Translations under genes and position numbers: made by a program
Shown here: one piece after another, positions 1-12,565 of the stretch
Position numbering within the stretch: position 1 is the first letter of the stretch
How the letters are laid out: each line of letters opens with the position of its first letter
The notes under the pieces: generated by a model
Database searches by the model: none
Told to the model about the DNA's origin: nothing
Seen by the model: the letters and a program-made list of their open reading frames with translations, nothing else
From: Vespa crabro
Lineage: Eukaryota; Arthropoda; Insecta; Hymenoptera; Vespidae
Assembly: GCF_910589235.1 (NCBI RefSeq)
Contig: NC_060976.1
Span: forward strand, 747,501-811,500
DNA length: 64,000 nt
Direction of reading: 5' to 3'

Positions 1-130
1 GGATAACTTCATATTAACATCAGATAGTGATATAGGTAAGAACAAAAAATGGTAAATCAATATTATCTTATGACGATTGAAAATATTTATTTTATTTAAT
101 TTTAAATAAATTCACACAGAAATAAAAACC

Positions 131-560
131 ATGAATATAAACAAAAGAATAATCTTAAAATCGAAGGATGAAGATAATTCCACTATGAAAAACAAATTAA
201 CGAATCGTAAAAAGAGAAGAAGAATTATAGAGGTAGAATCTTCATCAGATAAGAATATTTTTAATGAGAATTTAAATTCTGTAGAATAAAATAAAGGAAA
301 ATATATGCAACGAATAAACAAAATTAAACGAAATACCGGACAAAAGTACTATACTAAAAAGAGGGAAATTCGTTCCAGCAAAAAAATTTTAATCCAAAAA
401 TTGTAATTGCTCGAAGAAATGTATAGAACGTGTTAATGAATCACAACGTAAAGCAATTTTTGATAAATTCTGGAATATAGGTGATTTTAACATTAGAACT
501 ACCAACAGTTGTTACATATCTATTTCTACCAAACTGGTCATTTATTGGTCTGATATTTAG
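131..560 (+). pseudogene. Decayed transposon-type ORF remnant with a Cys motif
   Basis: A 52-codon open segment runs from an ATG at 131 to a stop at 287-289 and is rich in Lys and Arg, with an acidic Ser stretch (IEVESSSD). After frame changes, a second open segment around 405-540 reads CNCSKKCIERV and then RKAIFDKFWNIGDFN. This Cys-rich block followed by an Arg/Phe/Trp helix resembles the N-terminal zinc-binding region seen in some insect transposon-derived proteins, but I cannot name the family. Several frame breaks separate the pieces, so it is not an intact gene. It lies next to a piggyBac transposase remnant on the other strand and may belong to a different element. Confidence 0.3.
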
Positions 561-691
561 TTGGCAATATATAAAAATTCAAAGAAAAATTTTAAAGAAA
601 ATAAAATATGTATTATTCTAATATTGCAAGTACATGATATATACATCTATTTACATAAAAGGTAGTACTATTATTTGTTTTTTATTTAGGT

Positions 692-1865
692 TTAGTTATT
701 ATTTGGATCACCACAATTTTTGCATAAAAAAATTTTTTTCAATGTACATTTATCACAAACATGTTTTTTACAGCCAGCACATATATTTATAGTTTTATTT
801 TCATTACAAAAACCTATTTGGCAAGTTTTTCGTATATTAGAACTCTCGGGGCTCTTCAAGAGGTCATTCAAGTTTTCCAGTTCAGATGGATCTTTATACT
901 CTGTGTTAAGTTCTTCTGCTAATTGAAACAAAAGATTGATGACTGTCTTGTTTCGTCCTTTCCCAAATACGGGAACCTATTTATTATAAATTTATTTTGG
1001 AGATCAGATGCCAACCAAAATTTTATTCCGAACTTATCAGGTTTATTCGGCATATACTGCGTGAATCGGCATCTCACTTTGCTTGGGAATAGTTGTTCGT
1101 CGATTGTAATATTTTGTCTTGGTATGTAACAATTCTGGCTATTTTCAATGAATGAATACCAAACATTTGAAATCAATGCAAATTTATCCGTTTGCAATCG
1201 TACACTCCGTTCATTTCTTTTATCGAAGCGGATAAATTTTAAAATATCCATAAACTCCTTTCTATTCATAGTTTTCGAAAAAAACGCTGGTCCCCACTTT
1301 TTAGACCATAAATAAGATAATTTCAAATTCTTAGCTTCATAAGAACGACGTGCATATAAAATTGCAAGAAAAGCGTAAAACTTTTCTTGAGATAGATCCC
1401 ACTTTTCACCAAAAACTCTAAAAGCTTCTAGTTTTGTGCATGCTTTAATATAATCCATCATTCATCGATTAATTATAAAAAAAAAAAAAGCACTACTTAC
1501 AGTGCCCTTCATTATGCTTCGTTTTGCATATGCTGTGGGTCCAATTACTGCTTTGAAAATGCTATTTATTGATCTCCTTCCTGAAGTGTATCCAGCTTTT
1601 ATTTTTGTCCAGATAGTTCCATCAGGAGCAATTTCAGTTTGTTGACGATCATTCTCATCCGAAGATGACGACAATCTCAAAAGTCTTCTTGATCTACGAA
1701 CATTCAGGATGTTCTCTTCTTCACTATTGCTGTCTGAGGAAACACACACTTCTTCTTCTGATTGATCCTCTGAAATATCTGCTGATCCAATCTCAGGGTC
1801 AAAATCACCTTGGTCGTTATCGGAAAAGTCTTCTCTTATATTTGTTATGTTCTATAAAATTTTAG
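692..1865 (-). pseudogene. piggyBac-type transposase remnant, internally deleted and frameshifted
   Basis: On the minus strand the pieces run in order. First is an acidic Ser-rich N-terminus (1462-1865). Next is the conserved N-terminal part of the piggyBac DDE fold (919-1461; for example KLEAFRVFGEKWDLS, NITIDEQLFPSKVRCRF, MPNKPDKFGIKFWLASD). Last is the C-terminal Cys-rich zinc-binding tail (692-931; CQIGFCNENKT, CAGCKKHVCDKC). The ITIDEQ segment holds the first catalytic Asp region of the family. Two defects are visible. A run of T on the minus strand near 1480-1491 breaks the frame between the N-terminal and middle pieces. The middle piece then joins almost directly to the Cys-rich tail, so roughly the second half of the catalytic domain is gone. 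The copy cannot encode an active transposase. Confidence 0.8.
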
Positions 1866-2187
1866 GTATTTTCGGACGTCTTGGCATTTTTAGGGTAAAG
1901 TTTCTGGATAAAAATATTCTAAATATATTTTCCCTTATTATAATAAAAATATTCACAATTTACTTACGTTTCAAGATACGATAACTTTATAAATTGAAAG
2001 AAATATATTCAGCAAAATTGTCCACAATATTGAAAGTATTTCAACCGTATACAACTGCCAATAAAAAAATGACTGAATATTGTACTGAGTATAGGTATTT
2101 TAACTGTATACAACAGTTACCAATAAGAAAATAAAAAAGTATCACAAAACATAAAAAAGTATCACACAGAAACATTAAAAATACCGA

Positions 2188-2204
2188 CCGGTCAAAATGA
2201 CCGG
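2188..2204. repeat. Perfect GC-rich palindrome near the end of the piggyBac remnant
   Basis: The 17-base sequence CCGGTCAAAATGACCGG is a perfect inverted repeat of 7 bases around AAA. It stands out in AT-rich DNA, just upstream (minus strand) of the transposase remnant. Short GGTCA-type palindromes occur near the termini of some piggyBac-like elements, so it probably marks the subterminal region of this copy. No matching second end was found on the left. Confidence 0.45.
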
Positions 2205-4640
2205 AAAGTAATATTCGTTTCTGCGCATGTCGATATTTGATTGTGATTAAAAATAAAAACTTGTTAAAAATTTATTCGTTTGAATTTAATTTAAGAAAGC
2301 GACATTCGTAAATTTTCAAGTTGCATTTTCATTTGCCACGTAAAGATAAAAACACTACCACATACAGAAGTAAATACTATCAATATCTTGTAATTTTAAC
2401 AATGTAATTAACGTCTAAAATTAAAAATACTACTTCTCTCTTGTATCGTGTCATTATTTGTAAACAAAAATTGGATTAATATGAAGTATATTTTAAGTGA
2501 TATTTGATTCTTCAAAATTGAAATTAAACGATTTTTACATTTGCAGCTCGTAAATATACATTATTTTAGTTAAATTCGCCTAAAACAAATTTATATAATC
2601 AAATTACATATTGATAAATCAGTAGAAACATTGCCAGACTTGATATAATTAACTTAAATTTTTTAATTGACAAATATACTAATAATTTAATTAATTTTCT
2701 CGAAACACGAGAAAATAAACTTACACCACTTTCAAAATAAACGGTCCATGTGACATCATTTATTACCCTACTTAATAATTTGTCTGATAATTCTGTATGA
2801 CTATTAACTCGTACGAGATAAAGAAAATTAAAAATAAAAGAATTAAAAGTGTCCCTGGTAATAAAATTTACAAATACTTTGCTCTTTATTATATTTCGCA
2901 AATCTTCGAAACACTCGATCTAATTGCATATTTATATAATAAATTAGAATCAGATATTCTATTATATTAAATTGAATAAAAATAATGCAAGATTAAATGA
3001 TAAATCATTAAATTTTGTATATTTAACGGTTTATTTTAATTTATTATAATAACTATATTATTTAATTTATTATAATAATTAATAATAAAAAATTTATTTA
3101 ATTTATATAATTAAATTATATAAATTTGTGTAATTGATATTTCATGATAAGAATTATTTAATATATTTTAAGCTTATGTATTTCTGTTCTGAAAATTTCT
3201 TTAAGTTAAATAAAATAAAATTTCTTTTATTTTTTCTTTCTTTTTTTGTAATAATTCATATCAAAATACGGTTTTGTTATAAAATTAATATGGATTACTT
3301 TTAATTCAATTAATTGAATTATAAAATTTTTATTTTATGTAAAAATGAATTTAATATTAAATTTAATAAATTTATTAATTTGAATAATAATTAAAATATG
3401 TACAAATTGTTCGTTAATTTTAATAAAATGAAATTAATTAAATATTCATAAATATCGAAAGTATCATCAAAAATTTAGTGTGTATGTTAATGCATACGAA
3501 ATAAATCGTTTAAAGCAATTAATAAGAAATTAGTTACATAAAAAGTATTACCTTTAATATGGTCTTTTACAAATATTCTTTTATTTTGATAATTTCACAA
3601 TTTCCTTTAATCTCAAAACAAACAATGATGTTGTATTACGTACTGTACGTATTCTTTTTATTTTTTCCTCGTCTATTTTTTATTTACTAGTAAAAATAAA
3701 TAAGAAAACATGACTAAATCATTAATCCAAAAATTTTCTACCAGTGTTTCTCAACCTTCGCGGTTAATATATTTGTTTGCAATAGTACCATAGCTCAAAT
3801 GTTTATAACGTAAATACGATTTTTAAGAATCTAATTAAACTTGTAGTCACTGTATATTATTTAAGATATATAGCTGTTACTACGTACTCGCAAAAACAAT
3901 CTACGAAAAATTTCGGAAAATCTTTTAGAAATTAATCACGTTTCTCGCTTTAGCCTAAAGTAGCAGCTATTTCAAATTATATTCTGTGAACACTGAACAC
4001 TCTGGCGTTATGAAGTTGTATCTTCGTATTTTTTTTTTTTTTTGTTTATTCTATTTACTTCATTAAAACATAAAAAATCAAGACTTTTGATAATTTCAAT
4101 CACAATTTATAAATATATAACCTCAAAATCTGTACACTGCAACTGCATTGCATTCGTAAACTTTTAAATATCGATTTTAAGTGCAAGAAGAGATGTGATT
4201 GGTCGGATATTAGACGTAAGCAGTGAGAATTTCATTATTATGATAATTTTTATCAATATGGCTTACGTTTTACGTCGAAAAATGTAGAAGGGAATAGTCA
4301 TTTCTGATTGGTAGATTTCATTGCGGCTTAATTATTAAGTTTTAGATAGATGTATGTGCAATATAGCCTTTACACTACATCGAATTATCTCATACTTACG
4401 ATGAAGCAGCGTAATGCCGGTGACTCCATCATAGCAAAAGGGTTAATAAAGAAACGCCATTATCAATGGCTTCACAATATGGAAGGTCAAAATAAGCATT
4501 TAATAAAACGTCCGATCGACATTGAAATCATGCATTTTACGTTACGACTTTCTAACATCTTTTCTTCTTTTTCGTTAAAATGAAAGTTATTTGCAAAATT
4601 AATAATAACGTGATTAATACTATAATAAGCATGCGGTAAA
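2205..4640. other. AT-rich intergenic DNA, no gene recognised
   Basis: This is very AT-rich non-coding sequence with homopolymer tracts. Short open frames here have no recognisable composition or motif. Around 4180-4340 there is a less AT-rich patch with two GATTGG (inverted CCAAT) motifs that could be part of a promoter. The open frame at 4350-4583 is discussed among the rejected items. Confidence 0.6.
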
Positions 4641-4659
4641 TATATTAAGGGCTATCATT

Positions 4660-5749
4660 AATTGTAATAACAATGATTATGATAATGATGATAATGATGA
4701 TGATAAGGAGGAGGATGATAATAATAATGATGATGATGACGATAATGATTATAATGATGATGATGATGAAGATGATGATCATAACGATGAAATTAGCAAT
4801 AACATATTTTTTTCCAAAATCACATACGTTTTCAAGTAAAAAATATCTAATAATTACTATAATCGAAGGTGATGTTGATGATGACAGTAATAAAAAGTGT
4901 GATATTAACACACAAATCAATGTTATTATATAACATAAATTATCTCGACGAAGATAAACGAAAGAATTGGATGATATCACTTCGTGATTACAATCGAATA
5001 GAGGATAGGTCATTTATACATATTATCCGAAAGGCCCCATTCGATGTGCATGTAATTTTAGTAGTCGCCATTTTATATAATGCACTACACACTTACGCGC
5101 TAAATTCTTCAAAAATTACAAAAAGCACCATATATATATATTATGTCCGAAATTTTTTTTGCACTCCGCCAATTTTCCAAACAGAAGAGGCTCCGACGAT
5201 CCTTATTATTTCGTAATAATTCAAAGGAAATTATAATTTAATTAAAGAAGCGGCAACGAACGTTGACGTTGCGCGTTCTTTTCTATAAATATTTTTTTCT
5301 TTTTTTCTTTTTTTTTACAATATCCAATCGCGTTACAAATTCAACGACAGGGAAATCTTTTACAGTGCTTAAAATAATTTCTTCAAATATCATTTTATTT
5401 CAATTAAACTTTTTTACTTTTTCTTTTTTCTTTTCGCTAATCCTTTTCATTTCTTCTCTTTCTTTCTTCCCTCCCTCTTATTTCGTACTTAAACGTTTCG
5501 CGCATATTATTTTAAAAAGAAAAAAAAAATAAAGAAAAATAAAGAAAGAAAGTCGAGGAACAAATATTCTCTCTGTATAATATTATATGTATATATCTTT
5601 CAACATTCCATCGTTTATTCGAGCTTCTTAGAAGTACTCCGTACGATCGTAAATAATATACACGCTGAATTATCCTATTTTACATCCATTATTTTTTCTT
5701 TTTTTTTTCTTTTTTTTTTTATTCTTTTTTGCAATTTTCTTTTTTTTCC

Positions 5750-5803
<54 letters not shown>

Positions 5804-5814
5804 CAATATCATTA

Positions 5815-5846
<32 letters not shown>

Positions 5847-5870
5847 TTTATTCATTATTATTATTATTAA
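4660..5870. repeat. Trinucleotide microsatellites (ATG/AAT types) and poly-pyrimidine tracts
   Basis: An impure ATG/ATA repeat covers about 4670-4790. A TTA repeat with TTTA repeats covers about 5752-5865. Long T/C tracts lie between. The open frames they create (runs of Met/Ile or Tyr/Leu) are repeat artefacts. Confidence 0.85.
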
Positions 5871-6174
5871 TCCACGAAAACCTAAATATCGTTTCTTATT
5901 CGAAATTCTTTTCGTAAATTACAATAAAAAGAGCAAAGAACCTTGTTTGAGATTTCATTTTGCATTTGAATTTTCTAAGGAATACCGTTGCAACTTATTC
6001 ATCCATAAAATGGAAGTAGCATCAAAGCTGAATATCCATAATATATACAACGAATATTGAATATGTACGATTATGCATATAAAATGGATATTCTTTTTCT
6101 TATCGGTACGAGTGCTATTTTTCTTTATTTTTCTTTCTTTTTTCCTTTCCTTCTTTACTTATTCGTTAGGCAGT

Positions 6175-6400
6175 ATAACAGCGGCTGTTATATTTAATTA
6201 AATCCCGTTAATTACAGGATTTACATATTATAAATCATTTATATCGGACTTCGTATGAATTTCATGCGTGTGAGTGCGTATAATTGTCCGTCATCTGATG
6301 GTTATAAATGGCGGCCTCCTGAAATGAAATATTTTTTTTTACGGAAGCCCGTAAATTGTTACTCTCAATTCAATTTGGTATTCCCTTAATAATTATTAAT
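6175..6400. promoter_or_regulatory. Candidate conserved non-coding element with TAAT-core motifs
   Basis: This block is free of microsatellites and more complex than its surroundings. It contains TTTAATTAAAT, GTTAATTACAGGATT and further TAAT cores, a pattern typical of homeodomain-binding enhancers, followed by a GGCGGCC patch near 6310. No open frame of note is present. The regulatory role is inferred only from base complexity and motif content. Confidence 0.25.
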
Positions 6401-7299
6401 ATAATAAAAATTGCGTTGGATTTGACATCGTCAAATTATTAATAACTCTTTGCATCTTATTCGTAAATAACGTGCGCTTAATAATCTTTGATAATCTCTA
6501 CTACCAAATTCGATTACGTGTTATAATTTTTATTTGATATTTTCTTTGCATCCTCTTTCTTTTATTTTCTTTTCATTTTTTATAACTCTTACGGTTTTTT
6601 CTTTTCTCTTCCTTTTGTTTTCTTTTCTTTTTTTTTTTTTATATTTTTTCATTTATTTTTAACGTAGAATCATTGAACACAATAACAGTATGCACAACCT
6701 ACGTATTTGCATTCTTATCCTTTTTGCAATTCTTCATTAGAATGAGATTTGTCGCTTCGACTTCATTGCCGTAAGTAAGTACATTTTGGATTTGTTGCTT
6801 GTGCTTGGAGGAGAAAGGGGAAAAAAAAAGAAAGAAAAAAGAAAAAAAGAAAAAAAGAAAAATGAAAGAGAAAAACAAGAACAAAAACGGATATAGCTTA
6901 TAAAATATTATGATCTACATCATAAATGTGATAAATATTTTAAATGTTCTCATTTAATCGAAAATTGACGTATCCATTTTCTCTCAATTTCTCTATTTAT
7001 CTTATATATCAATTAAATAATATTATTTCACGATAATTTTGTATTTTAATATTTGCGAAGGGCATAAAGACGTGGAGAGAAATGTCCACGTTTAGAGCGG
7101 TCAACAGAGCAAGGCGGCGGGAATGGGGAGAGGGGGGAGTTGGAGGAAGTGGAGGAGGAGGAGGAGGAGAAAGCGCGTATAATCACGAATAGCCTGCGCA
7201 ACACACTTATTACTATACAAACCTAATAATACGCACTTTTCGTAAATAATTTATTCATTTAATGCTCTCCTAACGAAGAATAGTTTGGATGCGCGTATC

Positions 7300-7526
7300 C
7301 ACGTATATATGTATGTATGTATGTATGCATCTAAATCAAAAATGTTTCAAGATCGCTTTGCGTTTCGTTCAAATTGATATACATTTCAATGTTCGGCTCG
7401 AGGTAAAATATCATATACAAAGAATTATATATATATACATATATATATGTATATATATATGTATATAAATATATATATGTATATAAATACATGTATATAT
7501 ATATGTATGCATGTATGTATGTTTGC

Positions 7527-7559
<33 letters not shown>

Positions 7560-7854
7560 TGTATGTATGTATGTATGTATGTATGTATGGATGTATGTAT
7601 GTATGTATGTATGTATGTATGTATGTATGTATGCATGTATGTATGTATGTATGTATGTATGTATGTATGTTTGAATGTATGTATGTATGTATGTATGTAT
7701 AGTTTCATCGTGTTGGTACCGTTTAAAATGATATCGTATTGGGACATGAATTCAATGCCTTATTTCTCGTCAACTTGTAATCGTTTTTAATCAGAAATCA
7801 TATCCCAATACAGATTTACAAAATAGAAATATATATATATATATATTTCTATTA

Positions 7855-7895
<41 letters not shown>
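7300..7895. repeat. ATGT tetranucleotide and AT dinucleotide microsatellites
   Basis: An almost pure ATGT array occupies about 7500-7700 with a few interruptions, preceded by AT/ATGT mixtures from 7300. Two AT arrays at about 7831-7892 flank a short stem-like sequence. Four-base periodicity produces overlapping open frames of Met-Tyr-Val-Cys or Thr-Tyr-Ile-His in several frames, none of them genes. Confidence 0.95.
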
Positions 7896-7896
<1 letters not shown>

Positions 7897-8094
7897 TAAA
7901 CAATTCGGAAATAATTTGTAATACTGCACATAACATCTAAGCCTTCACAATGCTCGTAATATGTAAGCCTTGTCAATTCTAAATTTATAAAACTTATTAT
8001 ACGTGTTGTAGCCTATAAAAAGAGCGGGAGTTGGGAAAAAACGCGATGGACAATATACCTTTACAAATAAGCGATAATTAATAATATAGTAAAC

Positions 8095-8635
<541 letters not shown>

Positions 8636-8671
8636 AAGTTTTGGTTTTATAAAATTGAATTTAATTTACAG

Positions 8672-8815
8672 TATCTCTTAAATGTAAATGTGTATCCTCG
8701 ATCGAATAATCAAAATTACATTACTCTAGCTCATAATAACTTAATAACAGCTTACAGCTCAGCTCCGTCGTTAATGTTTTCACTTTTATACGAACGACGA
8801 CGAACGCCTTTTTAA
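8672..8815 (+). CDS. Candidate terminal coding exon, unknown gene
   Basis: A plausible splice acceptor (AATTTACAG ending at 8671) opens a 47-residue frame to a TAA at 8813-8815. The residues have mixed composition (NQNYITLAHNNLITAYSS, ending YERRRTPF), unlike the repeat-derived frames around it. There is no homology that I recognise and no clear partner exon upstream. It could equally be chance; the two similar candidates at 9905-9990 and 11965-12117 are the reason for listing it. Confidence 0.2.
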   Translation, partial: YLLNVNVYPRSNNQNYITLAHNNLITAYSSAPSLMFSLLYERRRTPF

Positions 8816-9079
8816 TATATTTGCACATGCTTTTATAATTAATACACGACCCTGCCACTTTAACAAACTCTCTCTCCGTAATCATTCGTTTAAATCTATA
8901 CTCGCCTCTTATCGTTTAACTCATGCTTAAACAAGCGAATCCATCTTATCGTTGTGTTATGATATCGAGCGACAATAAAAATGGAGAGAAAATAAAATCA
9001 ATTTGTACGTATGAAGAAAAAAAAAAGAAAAACATAGTCCAATAAAACTTTTTTCCTCACTTTTTTCACCTTTTCTCTA

Positions 9080-9410
9080 TTTTTTCTTTTTTTCATTTTT
9101 TCTCTTCTTCTCTTTTTTTTATTATTCTTTTTCTTTTCTTTTTTTTGTACTTTTTTCTTTTTTGTTTTTTTTTTGTTTTTTGTTTTTTTTTCGTTTTTTT
9201 CTTGTTTTTTTTTTGTTTTTTGTTGTTTTTTTTTTTTTTTTTTGATGGAGTTAATTCGTCGTCAAAGGATAAATGCGCTGAAAGAAAGGACAAGAAGAAA
9301 GAAAAGAGAGAGAGACAATGATTTAAAAGAAAAAAAAATAAAAAAAAATCGTTCGGTCCTCTTCTATCGAAAACCTCGTCGATAAAAAAAAAATCTTCCA
9401 ACAACACTCA
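9080..9410. repeat. Pyrimidine-rich T/C tract with poly-T runs
   Basis: Long T-rich sequence with TTTTG and TTTC motifs covers about 9100-9243, followed by a purine-rich A/G stretch to 9400. The result is poly-Lys or poly-Phe frames on the two strands. Nothing in it supports a gene. Confidence 0.8.
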
Positions 9411-9904
9411 CCGATAAATAGTTCAATGACATGAAGATCTTTTATTTTATTTTTTAAATCGTTTGTGCAAACGCGTCGAAAGTTACAAACCGATGATGAC
9501 GGTGACGATGACGATTATTATTACTTCTTTTTTATTGCTAACGATTAGAAAGAGAAAACAAACAAAACAGATGAAAACAGAAATACAAAAGTTATGAGTC
9601 CCGCGTAAAATGAAATTAGATAAAAACGCAGCCGTCGTCGATTTTATGCCATTTGCGGATTCTCTATTAATTTCTTGTCTTTTTTTTCTTCTTTTTTTCC
9701 CCCTCACCCTCACCTTCCTCCTTCTTCTCTTTTTAATAGACGTCATAGAAGACTTGACAAAATATGATGATCGTATCGATTTTTATCGACAAGCAACGTT
9801 TTTACACTTCTCTTTAATTCATTTTTATATGTATTTATATATGTATATATTTATGTATTTATGTATTCATGTATGTATGTATATATGTATATATGTATGT
9901 AAAA

Positions 9905-9990
9905 AGAGAATAGTAAGTGCTCGGGCCGAAAATTCGAAAGCTCAAAGATCGGCACAAGCTGTCATTGGTGTCTTCGACAAAGACGAGTAA
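9905..9990 (+). CDS. Candidate terminal coding segment, unknown gene
   Basis: After ATGT repeats, a balanced-codon stretch reads SARAENSKAQRSAQAVIG and then VFDKDE before a TAA at 9988-9990. Base composition is clearly higher in GC than the neighbourhood. A TAG acceptor at about 9913-9915 lacks a pyrimidine tract. The minus strand is also open here (EDTNDSLCRSLSF), so direction is not certain. The product is not recognised. Confidence 0.2.
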
Positions 9991-10128
9991 AGAATATGAC
10001 TAGGGCCGTCTTTGGCGAAATGTATTGTTACGTCGTATTGGTCGTCGATAAAAGAAGTCCGATACGATAAAGAAAAGAAAAAATTATAGGACTTTTAGTA
10101 AATATACTTTCGTAATATGATTCTATAC

Positions 10129-10193
<65 letters not shown>

Positions 10194-10202
10194 AATAACT
10201 CC

Positions 10203-10466
10203 TTTAACCTGTTAATCGTAAAATTCTTCAAAGAATTGTAAATACGAATGTATAAATTATATATACACGATATAACATTTTATTCGATTAAAATATAGCG
10301 ACACACCGATTAAAGGGAAAGTTTTTAATTCGTTTAATATATAATAAAACGAGGAAATGATTATCAACGTAAATGTAATTAATGGAAAGTGAAAAAAAAA
10401 AAAGAAAAAACAAGTGACACACATTTATTTATATTTATTATTATTACTATTTATTATTATTATTAC

Positions 10467-10503
<37 letters not shown>

Positions 10504-10615
10504 ATTATTATAATTATTATAATTATTATTAATTCTTGTTCTTTTGTTTTATGTACTATCGTTTAAAAAAAATTTCTCACGAGTTATAATCGTCGTCATC
10601 GGTTAACAGGTTAAA
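10203..10615. mobile_element. TTAA-flanked inverted-repeat element, copy A (MITE-like)
   Basis: The left end TTTAACCTGTTAATCG (10203-10218) is matched in inverse by CGGTTAACAGGTTAAA (10600-10615), giving a 413-bp unit with no coding capacity and an ATT microsatellite inside (about 10437-10510). The terminal bases next to the interior read TTAA CCTG on both sides, as expected for an element that duplicates TTAA (piggyBac superfamily). Copy B at 17138-17581 has the same ends and a related subterminal sequence, which supports a family and not a chance palindrome. Confidence 0.55.
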
Positions 10616-10981
10616 GGCACAAGCTCGTTTTGCATGCGCAAGCGTAAGAAAAAAAAAAAAAAAAAGAAAAAAATAAAACAAAATAAAATAAAATAATACG
10701 GAGGGGGGAGGGGAAGAAACCATTAATTTGATTCTTAACGATGAAGAAGGAAGGGGGTACTCGTTACTGTCTTACCACCCTCTCCCCTCTCTTTCTCAGC
10801 GAACGCGTACGCGCGCGATTGTTATCCCTTTATTTTTTTTTTAAATTTATTTTTCTCTTTTCTTTTCCTTTCTCTCTCTTTCTCTCTCTTTTTTTCTTCA
10901 TTTGTTCTTTACTTTTTGTTTTAAAAGAAAAAATCTTTCTGATCCCTGTTTAATGCACCTTCGAAATGGCCTTTAAAGATC

Positions 10982-11051
<70 letters not shown>

Positions 11052-11960
11052 ATATATATATATATATGTATGTATATACACATATATATATATATATATT
11101 ATATCAATGGGTTAGGGGAGAGACGGAATCAAATATTAGCTAATAGAATACATCGGTGTGCGATGCTTAAAAAATTAAAAACGTAAAAATGTCACACACA
11201 CACACACAACGGTACTATTATAGATTCCTTATCGTAGATACAATGCGATGGCAGTCTTGTGTCCTGGAAAGATGCTGTGATTTATTGTTCGGCCGCTTTG
11301 ATTGTTTTTTTGTTTTTCTATTTTGTTTTCTTTTCTTTTCAATTTTTTGTTTTTTTTTTTGTTTTTTTTTTTTTTTCATTCCAACGTATGTGTATCGTTC
11401 TCTTTTTCTCTCTCTTTTTCTCTGTCTTTCTTGGCCTCTAATCATTTAACATTATTGGTCGTCCTGTCTTCGACTTTCCATGCTCCTTTTCTTCCTATTG
11501 GTTTACAATATTTAGCATTCGTGCTTCGCTCGGAAAAAAAATTCGTGTTCGCTTCTTCATATTAACGGTAAGTTTTTCTTCGTGGCAGTGTCTGTAAGAT
11601 AAAAAAAAAAAAAAAAAAAAAAAAAAACAATGTAAGTTTCCGTAAGATAAGATAGAAAAATATCAAAAGGAGGATTTAATTAATAAAAGAAAAAGATTCA
11701 AATCACGAATAGGAAAAAAGAAAGAATTTTTATACGGGACATTTTTTAGCGGGGCGGGGGGGAAGTTAAAATGAACATACGTATAACGATTTTTTTTTCA
11801 TTTTTTTTTCTTTTTTCTTTCTTTCTTTCTTTCTTTCTTTCTTTTTTATCACTACTTAACGTCCAAGGTTTTGACACGATGCTATGCATTACGACATAAG
11901 TGTATTATGTATCATATATTTCTCAAAAATCACGATGATTCATTTTTTACTGGCCTAAAA
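10616..11960. other. Repeat-rich non-coding DNA
   Basis: This stretch contains A and A/G tracts, a 58-bp AT array (10985-11043) followed by ATGT/AT repeats, poly-T/G tracts near 11310-11375, a poly-A run at 11601-11626 and a TTTC tetranucleotide array at about 11816-11845. It would lie downstream of the adducin gene. No exon is supported. Confidence 0.7.
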
Positions 11961-11964
11961 ACAG

Positions 11965-12117
11965 AGAGAGGATGATGTTGATATGTTTTTGTCTAATAAT
12001 GCAAAGACTGCAAATGCAACTAGCAATAGCTCGACTAATTCTAAGAGCGATGCTGCAATCAATCCCTCGCGCGCTAAATCTCACCTGTTTCAGCACACAT
12101 TCCAACCACTTTTCTAA
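11965..12117 (+). CDS. Candidate terminal coding exon, Ser/Asn/Thr-rich, unknown gene
   Basis: Following a possible acceptor (AAAAACAG ending at 11964), the frame is open for 50 residues to a TAA at 12115-12117. It reads REDDVDMFLSNNAK, then a Ser/Asn/Thr-rich linker, then NPSRAKSHLFQ and a hydrophobic end QPLF. Codon use is varied and GC is higher than in flanking DNA. It looks like the C-terminal exon of a plus-strand gene whose other exons I cannot identify; the acceptor lacks a strong pyrimidine tract. I do not recognise the protein. It would lie tail-to-tail with adducin. Confidence 0.35.
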   Translation, partial: REDDVDMFLSNNAKTANATSNSSTNSKSDAAINPSRAKSHLFQHTFQPLF

Positions 12118-12565
12118 AACACATTTGAAACTTTTTTCTTTTTTTTTTTTTTTTTTTTAATTTAATTACGACTACTAAATAATAATTAATATAAACATTA
12201 ATCTACGCGGCTTTGACATAATACTTATTTCATACTTATATAAAAGTTTATTCATAATAATACGTTGTTTTGTTCAATGAACAAGAGAGATAAGGTCGCT
12301 GTAGTTTGAAAATTATTCTATAAATATTCTATTTCAATCGTGTTTTTTTTCAGAACAACGATAGCAATGATGTTCAAATTTTTATCCTTTAATAATAGTC
12401 GATATATTTCGTAAACAATGTCTATTACGTCACTCATTGTTATTTATTTTTCTTAATCGAAATTATGTAAGAATTAAATTGAAATTATTTATAAAGATAG
12501 GAAACTATATAAAACAATACTTATATACATATATTTATGAACAATAATATACGTATAATATATAA

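Noticed and set aside
4350..4583. 77-codon frame with MKQRNAGDSIIAKGL; on the other strand MESPALRCFI followed by a GTAAGT
   Set aside because: Neither strand gives a recognisable protein, and no partner exon could be found for the minus-strand donor. Left as non-coding.
7500..7700. Evenly spaced repeats that could be mistaken for a CRISPR array
   Set aside because: The period is four bases with no unique spacers, and the host is a eukaryote.
7331..7790. Tyr/Cys/Met and His/Thr/Ile repeat proteins on both strands
   Set aside because: They are pure products of the ATGT array; no start context, no splice sites and no non-repeat residues of interest.
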